A DNA stretch of 26,552 nucleotides, taken from positions 1 to 26,552 of the forward strand of contig JBCCOV010000045.1 of assembly GCA_039039985.1 (NCBI GenBank). The letters run 5' to 3'. This document shows, piece after piece, positions 1 through 7,575 of the stretch; position 1 is the stretch's first letter; the number at the start of each line of letters is the position of its first letter. The notes below the pieces were generated by a model that searched no databases, had not been told where the DNA came from, and worked only from the letters and a program-made list of their open reading frames with translations. The position numbers were made by a program, and so were the translations under genes. Source of the DNA: JBCBWG01 sp039039985. GTDB taxonomy: Bacteria; Pseudomonadota; Alphaproteobacteria; Rhizobiales; Hyphomicrobiaceae.

Positions 1-408
1 CCGGTTTTCGACATCCGCTTCAAGCGCCGTGTTCTTGGCGCCGACAATGCTGCAAGCACTATGACTGTTGAAGATTTTGCAGTCCGCCTGCATCGCGCAC
101 TGCTCGGACGCGAATTGCGGGATTCCGTTGTGGAAACCGCGCAGACGCTCGCACCTACGGCTCATCTCGCGATGCAGACGGTTGCACAACCCCATATCGA
201 CAGTGCGATTTCGAAAACGATCAATTGTCCGGTGGACATGAGCTTCGACGATTTTCGCGACGTCTATACAAATGCTTATCGGTCCGGGCTCAAAGGCTGC
301 ACAACGTATCGGCCGAATCCGATAACAGGTGCTGTCCTGTCAACGGAACATGAGCCCGACGACTGCGGTGATGCCTGCGAACTCGGCCCAGTCGCCGCGC
401 CGCTTTGA
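1..408 (+). CDS. nrdJ: Adenosylcobalamin-dependent ribonucleotide reductase (class II), C-terminal fragment
   Basis: The reading frame is open from the first base of the window to a TGA at 406-408, so this is the 3' end of a gene that begins upstream. The translated piece of about 135 residues carries the block AQPHIDSAISKTINCP followed by KGCTTYRPN, which is characteristic of the C-terminal part of the catalytic barrel in B12-dependent class II ribonucleotide reductases. These enzymes reduce ribonucleotides to deoxyribonucleotides in the cytoplasm, with or without oxygen. After the barrel the protein ends in a short tail with a Cys-x3-Cys pair (DDCGDACEL), which may serve as the C-terminal dithiol that re-reduces the active site; that role is inferred. 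An internal ATG at 61 is in frame but would start inside the conserved domain and is not the gene start. Confidence 0.88.
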   Translation, partial: PVFDIRFKRRVLGADNAASTMTVEDFAVRLHRALLGRELRDSVVETAQTLAPTAHLAMQTVAQPHIDSAISKTINCPVDMSFDDFRDVYTNAYRSGLKGCTTYRPNPITGAVLSTEHEPDDCGDACELGPVAAPL

Positions 409-445
409 TTCGCAATAGGTTATGATGTGGCAGTTATCAATTTTT

Positions 446-454
446 TGTGGATAA
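446..454 (-). promoter_or_regulatory. Perfect DnaA-box match
   Basis: The plus strand reads TGTGGATAA, the exact complement of the DnaA box TTATCCACA. It lies in the AT-rich gap between nrdJ and the following gene and is preceded by a run of six T. DnaA is known to control ribonucleotide reductase genes in several bacteria, but this site is downstream of nrdJ and only one copy is visible. Binding is untested and a chance match is possible. Confidence 0.3.
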
Positions 455-564
455 GGCAAAAGTCATTGTGGAAATAGAGACATATTTCGGCTGAAAACGA
501 ACGTCACGCTAACCAATGGTATGTAATCAAAGTCACGTTACGGGGCGTTGCGTGGAGTGGGCCG

Positions 565-990
565 GTGAGCAACCGTTTTGAGCAGTTGTCTGACGTTTTG
601 TCTGGACTATCGGATTCGGTCGATACGAGTGTTGATGTCGGGGAAAATGAAGGCGCGGATACGTTCGAGTTCTGGGTCGGAGCCTCTGGCCGTTCATATG
701 TTCATTCCGTTTATTCGTTGGTCGACTGTCCCGAACTGCCGAAAGTGAACTACATCCTGGCCCATCGTGATGACATGGGTGAGTGCGACGTGCTTCATAT
801 CGGCCAAACGAGCGCACAAGCGCGCAGCTTGAACCGCGCCGCCATTCGCCAGATCGCCTCACAAATCGGCGCAAACGAAGTGCATGTGCATTACCTCGGC
901 ACCAACAGATCAGATCGTGCCGTAATCGCCTTCGACATCGATTCCGCGCTGGAGATGGCGGACGACGAGTTTGTCGGGCAGCCAAATTAG
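565..990 (+). CDS. Conserved hypothetical protein downstream of nrdJ
   Basis: This 141-residue protein is read from a GTG start; no ATG lies close upstream in frame. I do not recognise a named domain. The N-terminal 30 residues are acidic and probably flexible. The rest looks like a compact alpha/beta fold: SYVHSVYSL, then VNYILAHRD, then VLHIGQT, then a helix rich in Arg/Ala, then EVHVHYLG and VIAFDIDSAL. The YIL...HIGQT arrangement faintly resembles the GIY-YIG core, but the catalytic Arg and Glu of that family are not evident, so I do not call it a nuclease. It follows nrdJ by 157 bases on the same strand and may share its transcription. It converges with the chaC-like gene. The 220-codon frame on the opposite strand over the same bases has low-complexity, Arg-rich content and is a shadow. 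Confidence 0.7.
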   Translation: MSNRFEQLSDVLSGLSDSVDTSVDVGENEGADTFEFWVGASGRSYVHSVYSLVDCPELPKVNYILAHRDDMGECDVLHIGQTSAQARSLNRAAIRQIASQIGANEVHVHYLGTNRSDRAVIAFDIDSALEMADDEFVGQPN

Positions 991-1040
991 CTCCTGCAAC
1001 ATTTAGCGATTTCGCGAGCGCAGTCCCGCGCCGCACGTCT

Positions 1041-1736
1041 TCACCGCCTGGATAACTCACGTTGTATGCGAAAAACGAAGCGGCGGCGGGCATCGCGCCG
1101 AAGCCGCGGAGCAAGCACGCGCGTCTGCCGACAGCGATCGACCAGGTGCACTGATGCCGGGCGACAGTTGGCACTACTGCCCCCGTGACGCGCAAAGTAA
1201 GGACCGACCATCACAAGCAGCCGGTTCAGCTCGCGAACCTCGAAGCCAAGCTGCTGAGCGTGTCGCACCGTATTGACGAGATAGTCGACATTCGGACCGG
1301 ATTCGCCGCGAGCCGCACGGATCAACTCGGCCTGCAGCGCCAGCGGCAAGCGACCGGCATAACTCGGATGCGCGCGCTCGACGACATATGTAACGGCGAA
1401 AACCTCTTTCCCGTCTCCAGCCGAAAGCCGGACGGGCAAGTGCACCTCCCGATAAACACCGTTAATCTGCTCGCGCGCTCTCAGATAACGAAGCACCTGT
1501 TCGCGCGCCGCATGCGGAACACGGAAGACAATCCCGCGGCAGGTTCCACCCATGTCGAGGCCAAGAACCAGTCCCGGGCGTTCGTGGGTGCCGCGATGGT
1601 GAGTCGAATAGACGCAGAATGACCGGCGGTAGCCGATGGCGACGCCGTGATGGGCGTCTGCATACTCAAACCCCGGTCGCCACATCAGCGATCCGTAGCC
1701 GAATATCCAGAGATCGTCTTGCGTTGCCGCGGTCAT
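1041..1736 (-). CDS. Gamma-glutamylcyclotransferase, ChaC family
   Basis: The protein of about 231 residues starts with the family signature DLWIFGYGSLMWRPGF near its N-terminus, the YGSL loop that binds the gamma-glutamyl group. It continues with RSFCVYSTHHRGTHERPGLVLGL and GTCRGIVFRV, as in ChaC/GCG enzymes that cleave glutathione to 5-oxoproline and Cys-Gly in the cytoplasm. A conserved Glu in LRAREQINGVY is in the place of the catalytic acid of the family. The tyrA stop and the ATG at 1736 share one base, so the two genes are translationally coupled; a GTG one codon upstream (1739) is an alternative start and would give a 4-base overlap. The last 45 residues or so, after the expected LVMVGPYFARHG end, are Arg-rich and unlike the family, possibly a lineage-specific or shifted tail. 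The gene name chaC is not certain because several subfamilies share the motif. Confidence 0.85.
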   Translation of the reverse strand: MTAATQDDLWIFGYGSLMWRPGFEYADAHHGVAIGYRRSFCVYSTHHRGTHERPGLVLGLDMGGTCRGIVFRVPHAAREQVLRYLRAREQINGVYREVHLPVRLSAGDGKEVFAVTYVVERAHPSYAGRLPLALQAELIRAARGESGPNVDYLVNTVRHAQQLGFEVRELNRLLVMVGPYFARHGGSSANCRPASVHLVDRCRQTRVLAPRLRRDARRRFVFRIQRELSRR

Positions 1737-2674
1737 CACACACTGTCTTCAGATGGCAACGAACCGGACCGGCGGCCGAAATCCGGCGCCGAAACATCCT
1801 GTCCGGCTTCGAGAATGCCACGGCGGATCAAGCGCGCATCCGTAAACAGGCGAAACAACTTCTCGCCGTCGCCAAACCGGATTGCGCGCTGCAGCTCGGA
1901 CAGGGTCTCGGAAAACTGGCCCAGCATTTCCAACGTGGCTTCTTTATTGTTCAAGAAGACGTCGCGCCACATCGTCGGATCCGAGGCCGCGATGCGCGTA
2001 AAATCTCGAAAGCCGGCTGCCGAAAACTTGATGACCTCGGTATCCGTCACCCGTTCGAGATGCGCCGCCGTATTCACGATGTTGTACGCAATCAAGTGCG
2101 GGAGATGGCTGGTAATCGCCAGCACCAGGTCGTGATGATCCGGCTCCATAACTTCGACGTTCGCGCCCATGCCCTGCCACAAAGCCGTCAAGCGCTCCGC
2201 CGCCGCGGTATCGGATCCACGAACCGGCGTTAGAATACACCACCTGCCATCGAACAATTCGGCAAAACCGGCTTCCGGCCCCGAATACTCGGTACCCGCA
2301 ATCGGATGGCCCGGCACGAAATGCACGCCGTCCGGAATATGAGGCGCGACCGCCTCGACAACCGCGCGCTTGACCGAACCGACATCGGTCACGATGGATC
2401 CAGGCGCCAACGCAGGCGCAATGTCCTCGGCAATGGCCCCACAGGCCCCAACCGGCACGCAAAGAATGACGAGATCAGCCCCCGCAACAGCGTCGCGATT
2501 GCTGGCATAGGCTTTGGTGACCAACCCAAGTCGGACCGCTGCCGCGCGCGTTTCTTCGGTACGTGCGGCGCCAACGATCTCGCGCGCAAGTCCTGCCCGC
2601 CGCAACGCATGGCTGATCGAGGACCCGATCAAGCCCATGCCAATGAGCGCAACACGGTCAAACGGTTGGATCAT
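1736..2674 (-). CDS. tyrA: Prephenate/arogenate (cyclohexadienyl) dehydrogenase
   Basis: This 312-residue protein catalyses the NAD(P)-dependent oxidative decarboxylation in tyrosine synthesis, from prephenate and/or arogenate. The Rossmann nucleotide-binding loop GMGLIGSS is at residues 12-19. TDVGSVK (96-102) and GHPIAGTEYSG (122-132) with His123 are the TyrA substrate/catalytic motifs, and TSHLPHLIAYNI follows in the helical dimerisation domain. Its ATG overlaps the hisC stop by four bases, and its stop overlaps the start of the chaC-like gene, so the three are one operon. There is no chorismate mutase or ACT domain, so it is the monofunctional type without an obvious allosteric module. 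Whether it prefers prephenate or arogenate cannot be read from the sequence. Confidence 0.93.
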   Translation of the reverse strand: MIQPFDRVALIGMGLIGSSISHALRRAGLAREIVGAARTEETRAAAVRLGLVTKAYASNRDAVAGADLVILCVPVGACGAIAEDIAPALAPGSIVTDVGSVKRAVVEAVAPHIPDGVHFVPGHPIAGTEYSGPEAGFAELFDGRWCILTPVRGSDTAAAERLTALWQGMGANVEVMEPDHHDLVLAITSHLPHLIAYNIVNTAAHLERVTDTEVIKFSAAGFRDFTRIAASDPTMWRDVFLNNKEATLEMLGQFSETLSELQRAIRFGDGEKLFRLFTDARLIRRGILEAGQDVSAPDFGRRSGSLPSEDSV

Positions 2675-3783
2675 TGGCCGATGTCCGCCCGTTGGAACGC
2701 ACCGAGAGCTGCAGCCACAGCCTGAGTTTCATCGCCCGTCCCGATCGTAATCCTCAAGGCGTTCGGCAAGCCGTAGCCGTCCATACGACGGACAATGATC
2801 CCTTGCTCGCGCAGGAATGCATCCGCACGCTGTGCGTTGCGCTCCGGATCCTCGAAGTGGACCAGAATGAAATTCGCGACACTTGGCGTCACCTTAAGGC
2901 CGATGGCCATCAGTTGGTCCGTCAGCCAAGGCAGCCATTCGTCGTTGTGCTGAATGGCAAGCTGTTGGTGTTCGCGGTCACGAACGGCGGCGGCTCCTGC
3001 TGCGATGGCCGACTGCGTCACGTTAAACGGGCCGCGCACGCGGTTCAAAACATCCGCGATTGCAGTCGGACAGTACACCCAGCCAAGCCTAAGCGCCGCG
3101 AGCCCGTGGAGCTTCGAAAACGTTCGCGTCATGACGGTGTTTTCGCTTGCCGAGACCAGCTCCAGTCCCGCCTCGTAATCGTTCCGGCGCACGTACTCAC
3201 AATAGGCTGCGTCGATGACCAGTAAGACGTCTGATGGCAGCCCGGCCCGCAGCCGGCGCAGCTCGTCAATCGGAATGTACGTGCCTGTGGGATTGTTGGG
3301 ATTTGCAACAAACACAATCCGCGTGCGCTCCGTGACCCGCGCGAGGATCTCGTCAACGCTTGTTTTCAAGCCATTTTCAGGGGCGACAATTGGCGTGGCG
3401 CCACTCGCCAGGATAACGATGCGATACACCAGAAAGCCGTGCTCGGTATAAATCGCCTCATCGCTGGGGCCGAGATAACTCTGCGCGAGCAAACTCAGGA
3501 GTTCGTCCGAGCCCGCACCACAGACGATGGACTCGGCATTCAGGCCATAAACATCTGCAATGGCGTGCCGCAATTCCGTTGCAGATCCATCCGGATAGCG
3601 CTCAAGGCTGCCGGCACATGCCTGAAACGCGGAAATCGCGTGCGGCGACGGACCGAGCGGGGTCTCGTTCGAGGACAGCTTGATCGGCTTGCGCCCAGTC
3701 GCAACGCTGCTTGCGCCGGGAACGTAAGCCGCAATGTCGAGGATGCCGGGCCGAGGCCGCGGCGCGGCGGATTTGGTCGTCAT
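2671..3783 (-). CDS. hisC: Histidinol-phosphate / aromatic aminotransferase (HisC type)
   Basis: A PLP-dependent fold-type I aminotransferase of 370 residues. Visible motifs are KLSSNETPLGPSP near the N-terminus, the NPNNPTGT loop, DAAYCEY with the PLP-contacting Asp and Tyr, and TFSKLHGLAALRLGW with the PLP lysine at about residue 224. HisC converts imidazole acetol phosphate to histidinol phosphate. The copy linked to tyrA in many alphaproteobacteria can also transaminate aromatic keto acids, and the 4-base overlap with tyrA makes that role likely here, though this is inference. I chose ATG at 3783 because the protein then begins MTTKSAAPRPRPGILDIA, which matches the usual short leader before the PRPGI motif; a GTG five codons upstream (3798) is the alternative. 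The 212-base gap to metX holds the divergent promoters. Confidence 0.9.
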   Translation of the reverse strand: MTTKSAAPRPRPGILDIAAYVPGASSVATGRKPIKLSSNETPLGPSPHAISAFQACAGSLERYPDGSATELRHAIADVYGLNAESIVCGAGSDELLSLLAQSYLGPSDEAIYTEHGFLVYRIVILASGATPIVAPENGLKTSVDEILARVTERTRIVFVANPNNPTGTYIPIDELRRLRAGLPSDVLLVIDAAYCEYVRRNDYEAGLELVSASENTVMTRTFSKLHGLAALRLGWVYCPTAIADVLNRVRGPFNVTQSAIAAGAAAVRDREHQQLAIQHNDEWLPWLTDQLMAIGLKVTPSVANFILVHFEDPERNAQRADAFLREQGIIVRRMDGYGLPNALRITIGTGDETQAVAAALGAFQRADIGQ

Positions 3784-3995
3784 CGGGACTCTGCACACGT
3801 TTTGTATGAACTCGGGCAGGGAGTGTTAGGCGTGGATGCGGTCGAAAGCAAACCCTCGTCGTCGCTCCAACACGCAAATAACGTCGCGGCGCACGCCACA
3901 AATGACGGCAGCACTGGTGATCAGCCGGCCAACGCGGTATCAGAGCGCCGGTCACAGCCGTCGCTGCGGGCCACTGCGACTGGAGGATATCGGCG

Positions 3996-5186
3996 ATGAC
4001 AACTGAAGCGTTCTCTGCCACACGCGCACCGGCGGCGCATGCGGAGTCGCATGAGCCGACCAGTCCGGTTGCGGAATTCGACGCGTCTAACCCACTCACG
4101 CTGGCGTCGGGGCAGACGCTCGGCCCGTTTCAAGTTGCCTATCAGACTTACGGAACGCTGAACGCGGCGAAGTCAAACGCAATCCTGGTGTGCCATGCGC
4201 TCACGGGCGACCAACATGTCGCAAACACGCACCCTGTAACCGGAAAGGCCGGTTGGTGGGGCACAATGATCGGCCCGGGGCGCCCAGTCGACACCGAGCG
4301 GTTCTTCGTCATCTGCGCGAATGTGATTGGCGGCTGCATGGGCTCAACGGGGCCGGCCTCGCGGAACCCGGCGACTGGGGAACCGTACGGGCTCGACTTT
4401 CCCGTCATCACCATCCGCGACATCGTCAACGCTCAAGTCCGCCTCGTCGACCGGCTTGGCATCGACCAGCTGTTCGCCGTCATCGGCGGATCGATGGGCG
4501 GCATGCAGGTTCTGGAGTGGGCGTCCAGCCATAGCGAGCGCCTATATGCCGCAGTGCCGATTGCAACAGCCGCCTGGCACTCCTCGCAAAACATCGCGTT
4601 TCACGAAGTCGGGCGTCAGGCTGTGATGGCGGACCCGGACTGGCGCGAGGGCAAGTATCTGGCTGTGGGCAAGAACCCGCGGCGCGGCCTCGCAGTGGCG
4701 CGCATGGCAGCACACATTACATATCTATCGGAAGATGCCCTGCAGCGGAAATTCGGCCGCAATCTGCAAGACCGCGAAGATATGTCGTTCTCGTTCAGCG
4801 CCGATTTTCAGGTGGAGAGCTATCTACGGCATCAGGGGTCGTCGTTCGTCGATCGGTTCGATGCCAACAGCTATCTCTACATTACGCGGGCGATGGACTA
4901 CTTCGATCTGGCGGCTGAGCACGACGATGTCCTGGCCAATGCTTTTCGCGGTACCAGGACGCGCTTTTGCGTCGTTTCGTTTACAAGCGACTGGCTCTAC
5001 CCAACGCGCGAGTCGAAGGAAATCGTCCAGGCACTCAATGCCGTTGCCGCCAATGTCTCGTTTGTTGAAATCGAGAGCGACAAAGGGCATGACGCCTTTC
5101 TGTTGGATGAACCGGAGTTGTTTGCGACCGTGACTGGATTTCTCGACGCCGGCGCCAGACGCCGCGGCATTCGCGAGCGGAGCTAA
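3996..5186 (+). CDS. metX: Homoserine O-acetyltransferase
   Basis: This 396-residue alpha/beta-hydrolase acetylates homoserine from acetyl-CoA, the committed step to methionine. The nucleophile elbow GGSMGG (164-169) gives Ser166. The remaining catalytic residues are Asp332 in SDWLYPT and His365 in KGHDAFL. Other MetX features are LVCHALTGDQHV and WWGTMIGPGRPVDT near the N-terminus. Length and motif spacing match MetX rather than the shorter MetA. The start is supported by GGAGG at 3982-3986, nine bases before the ATG. Only nine bases separate its stop from metW, so the two are co-transcribed. In some alphaproteobacteria this operon is preceded by a SAM-II riboswitch; I could not see one here. 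Confidence 0.95.
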   Translation: MTTEAFSATRAPAAHAESHEPTSPVAEFDASNPLTLASGQTLGPFQVAYQTYGTLNAAKSNAILVCHALTGDQHVANTHPVTGKAGWWGTMIGPGRPVDTERFFVICANVIGGCMGSTGPASRNPATGEPYGLDFPVITIRDIVNAQVRLVDRLGIDQLFAVIGGSMGGMQVLEWASSHSERLYAAVPIATAAWHSSQNIAFHEVGRQAVMADPDWREGKYLAVGKNPRRGLAVARMAAHITYLSEDALQRKFGRNLQDREDMSFSFSADFQVESYLRHQGSSFVDRFDANSYLYITRAMDYFDLAAEHDDVLANAFRGTRTRFCVVSFTSDWLYPTRESKEIVQALNAVAANVSFVEIESDKGHDAFLLDEPELFATVTGFLDAGARRRGIRERS

Positions 5187-5195
5187 GTCGCCAGC

Positions 5196-5867
5196 ATGTT
5201 GAAGCGCACAACCTATGCCGTGGACGGACATCGCCCAGACCACGTTCTGATCGCTGAGATGGTGTCGGACGGCGCACGCGTGCTCGACGTCGGATGCGGC
5301 GACGGCGCGCTGCTAAAGCTCTTGGAAGAGCGGCGAAACGTCGATGGTCGCGGTATCGAAGTCGCCCGCGAGAAGGTCAACGCGTGCGTGGCCGAAGGTC
5401 TGTCGGTGATCCAGGGTGACGCCGATATCGATCTCGATGACTACCCGGACAAGGCGTTCGATTACGCGATCCTGTCACTCACGATCCAGGCCACGCGGTT
5501 TCCAAAGTCCGTTCTGAAGAACCTGCTCCGTATCGGCTATCACGCGATTGTATCGTTCCCGAACTTCGGGCATTGGCAGATCCGGACTCAGCTGATGTTC
5601 ACAGGGCGTATGCCGCGCACACGGAATCTGCCGGAGGCCTGGTATCAAAGCCCGGATGCACATCTCTGTACGATCGTGGATTTCAGCGATCTGGTTGGAA
5701 AGGTGGGCGCGGAAGTGGTGGACGCAGTTGCGTTCAACACCGCTGGCCAGCGCCTTCCGATTAACAGGTCCCTTCGTCTCCAGAACGTATTCGGTGAGAA
5801 AGCCGTGTTTTTGATGCGGACACCAGAGCCAGACGGTTCCCCGCAAAGACAAGGCCGTAACCGGTAG
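5196..5867 (+). CDS. metW: Methionine biosynthesis protein MetW
   Basis: A 223-residue class I SAM-binding protein. The SAM-binding motif VLDVGCGDGALL sits at residues 29-40, followed by GIEVAREKV as the second strand region, and FPNFGHWQIR plus LPEAWYQSPDAHLCTI, blocks characteristic of MetW. MetW is encoded with metX in many proteobacteria and supports the homoserine acetyltransferase step, probably by direct interaction with MetX; no firm methyl-transfer substrate is established. The start at 5196 lies nine bases behind the metX stop. The C-terminal 20 residues are polar and unlike the core. A small hairpin follows the gene but has no T-run. Confidence 0.93.
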   Translation: MLKRTTYAVDGHRPDHVLIAEMVSDGARVLDVGCGDGALLKLLEERRNVDGRGIEVAREKVNACVAEGLSVIQGDADIDLDDYPDKAFDYAILSLTIQATRFPKSVLKNLLRIGYHAIVSFPNFGHWQIRTQLMFTGRMPRTRNLPEAWYQSPDAHLCTIVDFSDLVGKVGAEVVDAVAFNTAGQRLPINRSLRLQNVFGEKAVFLMRTPEPDGSPQRQGRNR

Positions 5868-6299
5868 TCGATACGCGCAAATCATCGCCTGGCAAAGGCG
5901 ATGCGACGATCACCCCGAACGACAGAGTCTCAACGACCGAAGTGCGCCGGTTGTTCAGCATGCGAGATTTCGCGACTCAATGCCGAGTTGAAAATCCTGA
6001 CATGATCCTGTCATATCCGTTCGCTTTGCTATTGCCCAAATGGCGGGCACCGGAACGTGGCGGCTCGCCGTCCAGTAACAAGCCAGAGGGGCCCATCAGC
6101 GGCGAAACACGCGGATCAATCCAACGAGCTGCTCTGAAGCTCGCAGGTCATCCGCTGACGACCATTCCGCTGAGCATCATTCCCAAGACCCGTTCATCGA
6201 TCTCCGCAGCAAGAATGCGGACGCATTGCGTCGTCTTGTGTGAAGTCCAGCGCGCCGCTTGCCAGCAAACCCAGGCCAGAGATCCTAGGAGAAACTGTC
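5868..6299 (+). other. Intergenic gap, metW to egtB; no gene recognised
   Basis: This stretch of 432 bases separates two operons on the same strand. Open frames of up to 133 codons exist on both strands, but none shows a recognisable motif or a good ribosome binding site, so I do not annotate them. A 7-bp hairpin ATCGCCT/AGGCGAT with a 5-base loop is at 5884-5902, 16 bases after the metW stop, without a following T-run; it could mark the transcript end. The promoter of egtBD should be in this stretch, but I cannot point to a convincing -35/-10 pair. Confidence 0.5.
6287..6291 (+). promoter_or_regulatory. Ribosome binding site that fixes the egtB start
   Basis: AGGAG lies eight bases before the ATG at 6300. 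It favours this start over an in-frame GTG at 6240, whose extra 20 residues match nothing in the EgtB family. Confidence 0.75.
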
Positions 6300-7574
6300 A
6301 TGGTTGCACGATCGTCGCGTACGGCGCCGCAACGTCCGTCTGAGATTCTCGACAAATTCCAGCGAGTCCGCAAAGCCAGTCGCGCCCTGGCAGCTCCCCT
6401 GTCGGATGCGGATGCGACGGTTCAGTCGATGCCAGATGCGAGCCCTGCGAAATGGCATCTGGCCCATACGACATGGTTCTTTGAAACCATGGTTCTCTCC
6501 AGCGTGCCAACGTACCGTCGCTTCGACGACGACTTCAGCTTCCTGTTCAATTCCTATTACGAAACGCTGGGCAAACGTCAGCCGCGGCCGCGACGCGGTA
6601 TGATCACGCGGCCGACGCTGGAGACCGTGCTGCGTTACCGCGAGCATGTCGACGCAGCCGTGTATGCCTTGCTCGAAACGTCTCACGACTTGGCCGTTTC
6701 CGAACTTGTCGAACTCGGCTGCCATCACGAGCAGCAGCACCAGGAACTTCTCCTGACGGATATTCTCCATCTCTTCGCGCAAAATCCGCTGCAACCGCCC
6801 TACAAAGACCCAGAACCACTTGCCGTCGATCCGAACGCCGAAACAGAGCAAGGCTGGCATGACGTTGCGGGCGGTCTTGTCGAAATCGGCCACGACGGCA
6901 ACGGCTTCTCGTTCGACTCGGAAGGCCCGCGGCACCGCGTCTTCACGGAGCCGTTTGCACTTGCCGATCGGCCCGTGACAAACGGTGAGTGGATCGCGTT
7001 CATCGAGGATGGCGGCTATCGCAATCCGCTGCTCTGGCTGTCCGACGGTTGGCATGCCGTTCAGGCGAACGACTGGTGGGCACCGCTCTATTGGCAGAAG
7101 CGGGATAACAACTACTGGACCATGACACTCCGCGGCCCCCAACCGGTCGACCGCGCCGCGCCTGTTGCACACGTCAGCTATTTTGAGGCTGACGCGTACG
7201 CCGCATGGGCGGGGCATCGCCTGCCCACCGAAGCTGAGTGGGAGGTCGTTGCCGTCCAGTGCCCGGTCGACGGCAACTTCGCCGCAACCGGTCGCCTACG
7301 GCCGCGACCAGCCGGCCCGAGCACAAACCTGCCGCGCCAGATGTTCGGCGATGTGTGGGAATGGACCCGCAGTCCGTTCGCGCCCTATCCGGGCTTCAGG
7401 GCGGAAAGCGGTGCAGTCGGCGAGTACAACGGCAAGTTCATGTGTGGCCAGTTCGTCTTGCGCGGCGGCTCTTGCGTAACGCCGGACGAGCACATGCGCG
7501 CAACCTATCGCAATTTCTTCCCACCCCATGCGCGCTGGCAGTTCTCCGGCCTGCGCCTGGCCAAGGATCTCTGA
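6300..7574 (+). CDS. egtB: Ergothioneine sulfoxide synthase EgtB
   Basis: A 424-residue non-haem iron enzyme that couples hercynine to a cysteine-type thiol with O2. The N-terminal DinB-like helical domain supplies three iron ligands: probably His56 in WHLAHTTWFFE and His143/His147 in CHHEQQHQE. The C-terminal half is a formylglycine-generating-enzyme/sulfatase-modifying domain with HRLPTEAEWE (306-315), GDVWEWTRSPF (350-360), FVLRGGSC (385-392) and the closing YRNFFPPHARWQFSGLRLA, all typical of EgtB. The start is set by AGGAG at 6287-6291. It is followed after one base by egtD. No egtA or egtC is present nearby, which suggests the variant that uses free cysteine instead of gamma-glutamylcysteine; this is inference from context. 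Confidence 0.95.
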   Translation: MVARSSRTAPQRPSEILDKFQRVRKASRALAAPLSDADATVQSMPDASPAKWHLAHTTWFFETMVLSSVPTYRRFDDDFSFLFNSYYETLGKRQPRPRRGMITRPTLETVLRYREHVDAAVYALLETSHDLAVSELVELGCHHEQQHQELLLTDILHLFAQNPLQPPYKDPEPLAVDPNAETEQGWHDVAGGLVEIGHDGNGFSFDSEGPRHRVFTEPFALADRPVTNGEWIAFIEDGGYRNPLLWLSDGWHAVQANDWWAPLYWQKRDNNYWTMTLRGPQPVDRAAPVAHVSYFEADAYAAWAGHRLPTEAEWEVVAVQCPVDGNFAATGRLRPRPAGPSTNLPRQMFGDVWEWTRSPFAPYPGFRAESGAVGEYNGKFMCGQFVLRGGSCVTPDEHMRATYRNFFPPHARWQFSGLRLAKDL

Positions 7575-7575
7575 C

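Noticed and set aside
533..1195. 220-codon frame on the minus strand
   Set aside because: Arg/Cys-rich product without motifs, fully antisense to the better supported nrdJ-linked gene and overlapping the chaC-like gene.
3784..3995. SAM-II or other SAM riboswitch before metX
   Set aside because: I looked for the conserved pseudoknot pattern of SAM-II aptamers seen before metA/metX in related bacteria and could not find the conserved loop bases or the A-rich then G-rich end.
5942..6343. 133-codon frame between metW and egtB
   Set aside because: No recognisable motif, poor ribosome binding site, runs into the egtB start in another frame.
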